NCBI GenBank assembly: GCA_030834835.1
Contig: JAUQXD010001146.1
Location: forward strand, 1 to 6,462
Direction of reading: 5' to 3'
Origin: Thermoflexales bacterium
GTDB taxonomy: Bacteria > Chloroflexota > Anaerolineae > Fen-1058
DNA: 6,462 nucleotides
In this document: positions 1-5,237 of the stretch, in pieces
Layout of the letters: every line of letters begins with the position of its first letter
Position numbering within the stretch: position 1 is the first letter of the stretch
Made by a program: the position numbers and the translations under genes
Notes under the pieces: model-generated
Told to the model about the DNA's origin: nothing
Seen by the model: the letters and a program-made list of their open reading frames with translations, nothing else
The model's database searches: none

Positions 1-608
1 GGGCGGCGGGATCGATCGGGCGACGGAGCCAACAGCGAGGGTCTATAACGCAGGCCATAGATCGCGGCTTTGATCGAAGTCGACACGATCGAGATGGCGA
101 TCACCCCATCAGCCATCAGCCGCGCGCCCGTCAGGCCAACCCCGGCCAGCATCATCAGCAAACCGATCAGCTCGACGGCGCTGGAAAATACAAAGTCTTT
201 CCGGTAGGTGACCCAGACTTCAAACGCTTGATCGACGACCAGGACGCCACACCAGATCAGCAGCCAGGCCGCACGGCCCGGCTCGATCCACCAGACCAAC
301 ATGCCGAACGGCAATAGCAACAGACTGCGTGTGATCAGGCTGGTGCGCCATAGACCGCCCAGGTGCGCCGGGCTGAAACTAAATTGCCGCAGCAGATAAT
401 CTTTGTTGCCCCAGCCGATAATGTGCGCCGCCAACTGTACGCCGATCAACAGCGCCACGTACTCGCCCCACAGTTCGATCGAGGCCAGCCGCACGACGAC
501 GATTGCCACGAGCGGATTGAGCAGCGGCAGCAACAGGCCATTGGCGATGTTGGCGCCCACCAGGATCAAACGTCGGCGTGATCTGCGCGACCAGAGCGAT
601 CGAATCAC
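1..608 (-). CDS. Wzx-like oligosaccharide flippase (MOP superfamily), C-terminal part cut by window edge
   Basis: This reading frame is open from a GTG at 606-608 to the window edge and gives 202 residues with no stop. The protein starts MIRSLWSRRSRRR, a strongly basic cytoplasmic N-terminus. About six hydrophobic segments follow, at residues 14-40, 50-66, 90-108, 113-133, 142-160 and 164-186. Helix 1 with its internal prolines, then LWGEYVALLIGVQL and GWGNKDYLLRQF, resembles the first half of polysaccharide-type flippases (Wzx/RfbX), which have about 12-14 helices and 400-500 residues; roughly half is visible. Such proteins flip lipid-linked oligosaccharides across the inner membrane. The start is chosen because the same frame has a TGA at 621-623, and GTG overlaps the TGA of the glycosyltransferase gene (GTGA, 605-608), implying translational coupling. 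A purine-rich GAGAGAAG lies 6 bases upstream. Another MOP-type transporter is possible; the family call rests on pattern, not on an invariant motif. Confidence 0.78.
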   Translation of the reverse strand, partial: MIRSLWSRRSRRRLILVGANIANGLLLPLLNPLVAIVVVRLASIELWGEYVALLIGVQLAAHIIGWGNKDYLLRQFSFSPAHLGGLWRTSLITRSLLLLPFGMLVWWIEPGRAAWLLIWCGVLVVDQAFEVWVTYRKDFVFSSAVELIGLLMMLAGVGLTGARLMADGVIAISIVSTSIKAAIYGLRYRPSLLAPSPDRSRR

Positions 609-1849
609 GGCTGGCTTCTCTCAATGGTCATGCGTCGCATGAACCACAGCCACAGCAGCCAACCGCCATACAGACGCGGATAAGCCAACAGCGCCAACCA
701 GCCATGCGACATTTCAGAGGTTTGATAGCGTAGCGGCCAGCCGATCAAAAACAGGATCGCCGCCAGCCACGCGAGATCGATCACATGATAAGGCTGGCGC
801 AAGACGCGGGCCAGCATGACGGCGATGGGCAGGACCAACAACACGTAGTGATATTCCTCGGCCAGCGGCAGCAAGATCACGCTCAACGTCAGGCCGGCCG
901 CAAAAGCCAGATCGAAGACGGCGCGCCTGGCGCGCCGCAGGGTGGCAATTACTGTTCCGGCAAAGACCAACCAGGTTAGCCCGAATGCCAGCCACGGCTG
1001 CGACCATATCGGTTCTGGATTCCAGAGCGCATCATAGGCGAACAGGTGATGAAAGAAGCCTGACGTGGATTGAAAAGCCGTAACGGCGACCAGCGGATAA
1101 TCAGTCAGGCGCTCGATCAGGGTTCGCAAGAAGGCCAGCCAGGTCGGCAGGCCCATGACCACCAATCCGATCACGCCCAGCAGCCCGGCGGTCACGACGG
1201 CCGTGAAAGTCATTCGCCGTTGATAGCGCGCCAGCAGGGTGAGCCACAACGGCAGGCCGCTCAATTTCGTCGCAAGCGCCATCCCCAGTGCGATGCCGGC
1301 CGGCGCTTCGTGCTGATGCTGCATCAACCAAAACGCCAGCGCAAACAACAGCAGCAGCAAGATGTAGGCCTGCCCCAGACGAAAATGCTCGTGTACCGGT
1401 GTAGCCAGCAGCGCAAAACCAGCACTCGCCGCGCGCCACGCCGGGCCTTCAAATCGTGACAGCGCATCGACGATCAACCAGGCGGCGGCCAGCAGCATCA
1501 GCAAGTTGAGCCAGGCCCACACATCACGTGCCCCGGCTAAATCGAGGCCGGCCAACAACGCAAAGAACACCGGCAACAGCGGTGGACCCGGCGCATAAAT
1601 TTCCCGCACGCCGTTCTGCGTAAAAGACTCGACCCGATCACCAAACCACTCATCATCGTAAGCGGCCAGCCCCCACTGCCCTGTGGCATACAACCAGCCC
1701 GCGGTGTAATACAACGGAAAACCATGCACGGTGGCGAATCGCGCCGGCCAAAACGTACGGGCGATGAACAGGAGGAAGGCGAGCAACAAGAGCACCAGCA
1801 GGCCGCGCGTGCGCCAGCGGAGGATGGAGCGCGACGGTGCCAGTGACAT
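605..1849 (-). CDS. GT87/DUF2029-family membrane glycosyltransferase
   Basis: A 414-residue, very hydrophobic protein with roughly ten membrane segments. It starts with a basic stretch and a helix at about 17-31. Features of the polyprenyl-phosphate-sugar-dependent GT87 family are visible in order: an extracytoplasmic loop FPLYYTAGWLYATGQWG (44-60) followed by AAYDDEWF; YAPGPPLLP (85-93); a LGQAYILLLLL segment (158-168, the usual GQ-N-lll position); KLSGLPL (195-201); and EEYHYVLLVLP (331-341). Known members, such as mycobacterial PimE, add mannose from a polyprenyl carrier on the outer face of the membrane; the sugar and acceptor here are unknown. The ATG at 1847-1849 is preferred over longer in-frame starts: it lies 2 bases after the upstream TAA, and the extension would be non-hydrophobic and would overlap the radical SAM gene. 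The acidic residue normally just before the loop F-x-x-Y appears to be Gly43. Its stop overlaps the flippase start, so the two were probably expressed together. Confidence 0.85.
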   Translation of the reverse strand: MSLAPSRSILRWRTRGLLVLLLLAFLLFIARTFWPARFATVHGFPLYYTAGWLYATGQWGLAAYDDEWFGDRVESFTQNGVREIYAPGPPLLPVFFALLAGLDLAGARDVWAWLNLLMLLAAAWLIVDALSRFEGPAWRAASAGFALLATPVHEHFRLGQAYILLLLLFALAFWLMQHQHEAPAGIALGMALATKLSGLPLWLTLLARYQRRMTFTAVVTAGLLGVIGLVVMGLPTWLAFLRTLIERLTDYPLVAVTAFQSTSGFFHHLFAYDALWNPEPIWSQPWLAFGLTWLVFAGTVIATLRRARRAVFDLAFAAGLTLSVILLPLAEEYHYVLLVLPIAVMLARVLRQPYHVIDLAWLAAILFLIGWPLRYQTSEMSHGWLALLAYPRLYGGWLLWLWFMRRMTIERSQP

Positions 1850-1851
1850 AT

Positions 1852-3327
1852 TTAGAAACCGCTCGTTTCCGGCCGCTGATATGACAAGAATCTGTGAACC
1901 GCGCGCAGCTCGAGCGGATGAGCGTACAACCGCAAGTGATAGCGCCACGCGCTCAACGCGCGCAGCGTCGAACGCTTTAGCTTCGACATCGTCACGTCGG
2001 TCAGCGTGGGATAGTAGGCATTGATCACCCACTGGAAATCGCGCAGCTTGCGTCGCACTGGATCGTGCAGCCACGGCAGGTGCGCACTGCGCCGCTGCGA
2101 GAACTCTGCCCACTCCGCACTGATCCATTCTTCAAGTGTTTCAGGAAAGGCAAAGCCCTGGGCCTTCGCCTGCTCGTACAACTCACCGGCCAGCGGCACG
2201 GGCGTGTACGTGTACAGGATAATCTCCGTCGCAGGATTAACGCGCTTCACACGGCGGATGAAGTCAATCGTCTGCTGCACATCTCGATCGGGCTCCGGCG
2301 GATTACCCAGCACGAACGACATCTCCGGCACGATGTTGAATTGCTTCATTTTGGCCGCAATTTCCAGTGTTTTCTGCGTCGAAGCCGTACCGCCCTTGTT
2401 CATGCGATGCAGCGTTTCATCGGAGCCAGACTCTGCGCCGAGGAAGATCATCTTCAGGCCGGAGTCGCGCATGAGTTGCCACGTTCGATCGGCATACTTC
2501 ATCAACGTATCGATCCGCGCTTCGCCCCACCAGCCGATCGAGAGGTCCAAGATCCGATCGGCAAACTCCGCTGTGCGCGCTTCGTGTGTGAAGAAGTTGT
2601 TATCATAGAACTCAATCGCGTTGACATTGAAGTCGCCGACCAGTCGCCGCGTCACGCTCGCCGTGCGCTCCGCCGATTGCGCCAGCCACCGCCCGTTGAC
2701 CATGTTGACCACGGCGCAAAAATTACAGAAGAAGGGGCAGCCATAACTGGAATGATGCGGCAGCGTGCGCGACCCCATGAAGGTGCGACGAACGTACTTT
2801 GCTACATCGACCCGTTGATAGGGAAAATCCGGCATTTGGTCGGGATGTGGAATCGGTGCAAGTTCATTCGAGCGGACTTCTCCGGTTACTCGATCGCGAT
2901 AGGCCAGCCCCGGCAGCGCCGTCGGATCGCCGTCGTGTATCAAAATGTCAATCAGGTTTTTGAAGATAACCTCGCCATGACCACGCACCACGTAATCTAC
3001 AAAGCCTGATTTCAAGCACACTTCATAGTGTTGAGTGGGGAAATAGCCACCCCAGATGATGGTGAGATCTGGAAACACCGACTTAAGTTGACGGCACGCA
3101 GGCACCGCGTCGTTCAACTGCGGACCCGGCATCACTGTCACGCCGAGGAGAGTCGCGCCTGTCTCGCGAATCACGCGCGTCAACGCCGCAACCGGATCGG
3201 CCTCGACGTTGCCGTCGACAACCACGTAATCATGCTGGTTTTCCAACAGCGCACCGAGGGCCAGCAACGACATCGGTAGTATCGGCTTGCGTTGAGCGTT
3301 GCTGGGCGGATTGTAGAGAACGATCAT
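1852..3327 (-). CDS. B12-binding-domain radical SAM protein (second copy type)
   Basis: A complete 491-residue protein. Residues 1-150 look like the cobalamin-binding-type Rossmann domain of this family: MIVLYNPPSN at the N-terminus, VVVDGN (35-40), GVTVMPG (62-68), IWGGYFPTQH (91-100) and RGHGEV (115-120). The radical SAM cluster motif C-x3-C-x2-C is at Cys197, Cys201 and Cys204 (GCPFFCNFC). Further into the barrel are FYDNNFF (240-246), GEARID (268-273) and LGAESGSDETL (296-306). The C-terminus (about 380-491) resembles the less conserved tail of BchE-type enzymes. Such enzymes use a 4Fe-4S cluster and SAM for methylation, cyclisation or rearrangement; the substrate here is unknown. ATG at 3325-3327 is chosen because it opens the expected NPP motif and lies 2 bases after the upstream TGA; a longer frame to 3438 would only add basic residues overlapping the NTF2-like gene. 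A weak AAAGG precedes it. Confidence 0.9.
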   Translation of the reverse strand: MIVLYNPPSNAQRKPILPMSLLALGALLENQHDYVVVDGNVEADPVAALTRVIRETGATLLGVTVMPGPQLNDAVPACRQLKSVFPDLTIIWGGYFPTQHYEVCLKSGFVDYVVRGHGEVIFKNLIDILIHDGDPTALPGLAYRDRVTGEVRSNELAPIPHPDQMPDFPYQRVDVAKYVRRTFMGSRTLPHHSSYGCPFFCNFCAVVNMVNGRWLAQSAERTASVTRRLVGDFNVNAIEFYDNNFFTHEARTAEFADRILDLSIGWWGEARIDTLMKYADRTWQLMRDSGLKMIFLGAESGSDETLHRMNKGGTASTQKTLEIAAKMKQFNIVPEMSFVLGNPPEPDRDVQQTIDFIRRVKRVNPATEIILYTYTPVPLAGELYEQAKAQGFAFPETLEEWISAEWAEFSQRRSAHLPWLHDPVRRKLRDFQWVINAYYPTLTDVTMSKLKRSTLRALSAWRYHLRLYAHPLELRAVHRFLSYQRPETSGF

Positions 3328-3329
3328 GA

Positions 3330-3677
3330 TCAGCCTTTGACGTAGGAGAATTTCTCGGCAATGCGACCGTCGCGCACACGGAAGACATCTACGCCGCGCA
3401 CGTGCCCGTCGCCCCAACGATACAGCCAGCGCACACACGCGCGATCATCGCAGGCAAACGTATCTTCAAATTCAAATCGCGCGTGCGGTGACTCGGCGAA
3501 GAAGGCGGCGAAGTTGGCGCGGACTGCGGCCTGTCCTTCAAAGCGCTCGCCATCCGGCGGCGGATAGGTATTCTCGAACACGCAGTCGTCCGTCATCAAC
3601 GCCATGACGGCCTCGACATCGTGTGTGTTGAAGGCGGCGTTGAAGCGATCGATCACAGCCAAAGTGGATTCCGTCAT
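3330..3677 (-). CDS. NTF2/SnoaL-like small protein
   Basis: A 115-residue protein of the length and pattern of a single-domain NTF2-like fold. It has an N-terminal helix AVIDRFNAAFNTHD (8-21), the MALMTDDCVFEN segment (25-36) where the helix passes into the first strand, an EGQAAVRANFAAFF helix (47-60), and alternating strands RFEFEDTF, RACVRWLYRW and VRGVDVFRVRDGRIAEKFSY (93-112). The final DVFRVRDGRIAEKFSY block is the usual C-terminal signature of SnoaL-like proteins. Members include ester-hydrolysing cyclases, isomerases such as ketosteroid isomerase, and many proteins of unknown role, so fold confidence is high and function confidence is low. It is cytoplasmic, with no signal peptide. 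A perfect GGAGGT precedes the ATG, the best ribosome binding site in the window. It is the first gene after the one real gap. Confidence 0.9.
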   Translation of the reverse strand: MTESTLAVIDRFNAAFNTHDVEAVMALMTDDCVFENTYPPPDGERFEGQAAVRANFAAFFAESPHARFEFEDTFACDDRACVRWLYRWGDGHVRGVDVFRVRDGRIAEKFSYVKG

Positions 3678-3680
3678 GCT

Positions 3681-3686
3681 ACCTCC
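3681..3686 (-). promoter_or_regulatory. Shine-Dalgarno site of the NTF2-like gene
   Basis: The minus strand reads GGAGGT, then AGC, then ATG. This is the only full-consensus ribosome binding site seen in the window; the spacer of 3 bases is short. It fixes the start at 3677 and suggests independent, efficient initiation for this gene, in contrast to the overlapping or weak-site starts around it. Confidence 0.7.
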
Positions 3687-3691
3687 GTGTG

Positions 3692-3712
3692 GGGCAAGTT
3701 GGCAACTTGCCC
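3692..3712. repeat. Perfect 9-bp-stem palindrome in the intergenic gap
   Basis: The arms GGGCAAGTT (3692-3700) and AACTTGCCC (3704-3712) are exact reverse complements around the 3-base loop GGC. The element starts directly after the TAA of the methyltransferase 3 gene and ends 5 bases before the GGAGGT of the next gene. It could form a stable RNA hairpin. There is no T-run on the minus-strand side (CACACGG follows), so a classical intrinsic terminator is unlikely. A mobile REP-like palindrome, an mRNA-stabilising hairpin or an attenuating structure remain possible. Confidence 0.8.
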
Positions 3713-4402
3713 TTACGCCGTGACTCGATAAATCGTCAGCACTTCGCTAATCACATCCCGTTGCGCAAAGACGCTGTAACGCAAGTCATTCGCCTCAAAC
3801 GCGCGCCGCAGCGCAGCTTCATCGGCCAACGACGAATAGACCACGAGCATAAAGCCTGCGGGTAAAAGATGATCGCGCACTTCAGCCGCGAACCGCTCGA
3901 TCACATCCGTCGACCGCCACGCCTGATCCAATCGATCGCGCGGCTCACCGCGAAAAAACGGCGGATTGAAGGCGATCACATCGAAACGTCGATCACCGAT
4001 TGGGGCGAACAGATCGCCTTCCAGAACTTCGACGCGATCAGCGACTTGATTCATCCACGCATTGATCCGCGCACACCGTGCCGCTTCGGGATTGATGTCG
4101 GTAGCCGTCACACACCGCGCGTACCGCGCGGCAAATATCGCCCCAACACCAGAGCCTGTGCCCAGATCAAGCACGCGCGTTTCGGGTGCAAGCGTTATTG
4201 AGTTCAACGCCCGCGCCAGAAACGTGCTGGCTTCAAACAGGGCCGGATTGAGCACCTGCGGCAGAATCACGAACGGCCGCCCGTCGATATGCTCCAACAC
4301 CAGGCGATCGTAGCGGCGCTGCTGAAACAGACGAAAGCGCCACCACAGCAGACGCGCCCAGAGGCGGCGAACTGACGATTGATGAGTCACGAGTGACTTC
4401 AC
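3713..4402 (-). CDS. SAM-dependent methyltransferase of the NPPF (HemK/RsmC-like) type
   Basis: A 229-residue class I methyltransferase. The SAM-binding motif VLDLGTGSGVGAIFAARY is at residues 77-94, the acidic end of strand 2 is TDINPEA (101-107, Asp102), DLF at 130-132 is the motif III region, and IAFNPPFFRGEP (143-154) carries the NPPF catalytic motif. That motif is found in enzymes that methylate exocyclic amino or amide nitrogens (rRNA bases, Gln of release factors, adenine) and in many small-molecule or protein methyltransferases. VILPQVLNPALFEAS (45-59) precedes the core, as in HemK/MTQ2-like proteins. The start is GTG at 4400-4402, overlapping the TGA of the preceding gene by 4 bases (GTGA). 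The first ten residues, KSLVTHQSS in part, are encoded by a low-complexity repeat-like sequence, so the original N-terminus may have lain further in. PrmC itself is unlikely from context, but the target cannot be read. Confidence 0.88.
   Translation of the reverse strand: MKSLVTHQSSVRRLWARLLWWRFRLFQQRRYDRLVLEHIDGRPFVILPQVLNPALFEASTFLARALNSITLAPETRVLDLGTGSGVGAIFAARYARCVTATDINPEAARCARINAWMNQVADRVEVLEGDLFAPIGDRRFDVIAFNPPFFRGEPRDRLDQAWRSTDVIERFAAEVRDHLLPAGFMLVVYSSLADEAALRRAFEANDLRYSVFAQRDVISEVLTIYRVTA
4372..4398. repeat. TCACTCGTGACTCATCA-type low-complexity repeat with a 6-bp-stem palindrome
   Basis: On the minus strand, words such as TCACTCGT, ACTCATCA and TCGTCA occur here, matching words at 5213-5244, where they lie on the plus strand. 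Within it, AGTCAC (4385-4390) and GTGACT (4393-4398) are exact reverse complements around GA. The block covers the first codons of the methyltransferase 3 gene. It may be a decayed copy of a dispersed short repeat; this is inferred from the two occurrences only. Confidence 0.45.
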
Positions 4403-5220
4403 GCCACACGCTCGAATTCAAGGACAAGGTGGTCAGCCAGACGATTGAACGGGAATACGCCGCAGAGTGCGTCATCCATGCGCTTTAGCCATCGAAACAA
4501 CTTCGGTCGTTTAGCGATCACGGGTTCAAGGTACGATGGCGGCAGACACACGCCCAACCCAATCACACGTCTCAATTGGAAGTGCGGCGCGAACACCTGT
4601 CGCAGCGTCTTGATCGATGGATACCAGACGTGAACCGTATCACGACCCACGTTGGCTTCAACGCCGTCACGCCGCAAACGCCGAAACGCCGTGCGCGATT
4701 GCAGATGCAACAGATGCCAAACTATTTCCCACGCGCACCAGCGATTCATCGGCACGAGGATCAACTGACCGTGTGGCTTGATCGTATCCGCGAGAAGCGC
4801 CGCTAATGGATGCAATTCATGAACACAGTTTAAGCCACCGAAGTTGGACAGCGCGCCGTCATACCTGCCTCCCCCTCTCCCGAAATCGCCCTTTTGATTT
4901 CGGGAGAGGGGGTCGGGGGGTGAGGCTAAATCCAGCACGCTTGTTTCAATCAATTCACTCACGCTACATTCGCGCGATTTGCGTTCAGTCACATTTAACA
5001 TCGCCGTCGAAGCATCCGTCGCCATCACGCGCACGCCACGCTGCGCCAGCCAGATCGCGTCTTCGCCCGTGCCGCAGTTCAATTCAAGCACATGGTCGCC
5101 CGAGCCGAAATGCGCCGCCAATCGCGCCCACACCTGCGCGCGCAGCATTCTTGCCAGTGGCGTCGCCGTGAACTCGCGGTCATAATCCAGCGCGACTCTA
5201 TCGAAGACGGCATCACTCAT
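4399..5220 (-). CDS. Class I SAM methyltransferase with an in-frame palindromic insertion
   Basis: A 273-residue protein from the ATG at 5218-5220; GTG at 5221-5223 is an equally placed alternative adding one residue. It begins with FDRVALDYDREF, typical for Methyltransf_11/25-like enzymes. The SAM motif VLELNCGTGED is at 44-54, followed by VRVMATDAS (strand 2, Asp69). The motif IV strand is YDGALSNFGGLNCV (120-133), and PHGQLILVPMNRWCAWE comes at about 149-165. The C-terminal half (HVWYPSIKTLRQVFAP and LGVCLPPSYLEP) also matches a recognisable methyltransferase subgroup that lacks a known substrate. Between strand 3 (SVLDLA) and motif IV lie about 20 extra residues, rich in Pro and Gly, that come from the palindromic repeat at 4867-4926. 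They sit in a surface loop and leave the frame open, so the enzyme may remain active. The gene follows the radical SAM gene by 13 bases with no clear ribosome binding site. Confidence 0.87.
   Translation of the reverse strand: MSDAVFDRVALDYDREFTATPLARMLRAQVWARLAAHFGSGDHVLELNCGTGEDAIWLAQRGVRVMATDASTAMLNVTERKSRECSVSELIETSVLDLASPPDPLSRNQKGDFGRGGGRYDGALSNFGGLNCVHELHPLAALLADTIKPHGQLILVPMNRWCAWEIVWHLLHLQSRTAFRRLRRDGVEANVGRDTVHVWYPSIKTLRQVFAPHFQLRRVIGLGVCLPPSYLEPVIAKRPKLFRWLKRMDDALCGVFPFNRLADHLVLEFERVA
4867..4926. repeat. 60-bp palindromic element inserted in frame in the methyltransferase gene
   Basis: Two perfect 17-base arms, 4871-4887 (starting CCCCCTCTCCC) and 4896-4912 (ending GGGAGAGGGGG), surround an 8-base loop. 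An outer 4-bp complement, GCCT at 4867-4870 and AGGC at 4923-4926, closes the element and leaves a C-rich bulge of 10 bases on one side. The stretch between the outer ends is exactly 60 bases, that is 20 codons in phase with the gene, encoding Ala-Ser-Pro-Pro-Asp-Pro through Gly-Arg-Gly-Gly-Gly. The composition (G- and C-runs around GATTTCGGG) differs from flanking codons. The CCTCACCCCC...CCCTCTCCC style resembles abundant REP-like palindromes of several bacterial phyla, from memory. Exact element ends are inferred. Confidence 0.85.
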
Positions 5221-5237
5221 CACTTTTCACTCATCAC
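5213..5237. repeat. 11-bp direct repeat TCACTCATCAC x2 at a gene junction
   Basis: TCACTCATCAC occurs at 5213-5223 and again at 5227-5237, separated by TTT, and is followed by a related TCGTCAC. The pair spans the stop codon of the first radical SAM gene and the start codon of the next methyltransferase. It supplies the GTG/ATG start choices but no Shine-Dalgarno sequence. It could be a short tandem motif prone to slippage or a fragment of a dispersed intergenic repeat. Confidence 0.7.

Noticed and set aside
379..624. Minus-strand frame of 81 codons near the left edge
   Set aside because: It overlaps the flippase frame out of phase. Its product is Arg/Ala-rich without structure, whereas the flippase frame gives six membrane helices.
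1850..2128. N-terminal extension of the glycosyltransferase up to 2128
   Set aside because: The added residues are not hydrophobic and overlap the radical SAM coding region. ATG at 1849 lies 2 bases after the previous stop.
2065..3009. Long plus-strand open frame of 314 codons
   Set aside because: It lies entirely antisense to the radical SAM gene. Its protein is rich in Arg, His and Gln without any domain pattern, as expected of a shadow frame in GC-rich DNA, while the minus strand carries intact motifs.
3328..3438. N-terminal extension of the second radical SAM protein up to 3438
   Set aside because: It would overlap the NTF2-like gene by over 100 bases and adds only basic, low-complexity residues. 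The ATG at 3327 begins the family's typical N-terminal motif.
3692..3712. Intrinsic terminator
   Set aside because: The hairpin is followed by CACACGG on the minus strand, with no T-run, and the next gene starts within 15 bases in the same direction.
4867..4926. Terminator or pseudogene-causing insertion in the methyltransferase gene
   Set aside because: The frame stays open through the element and all later motifs are in phase, so the gene is not broken. Neither side of the hairpin has a T-run directly after the stem on the transcribed strand.
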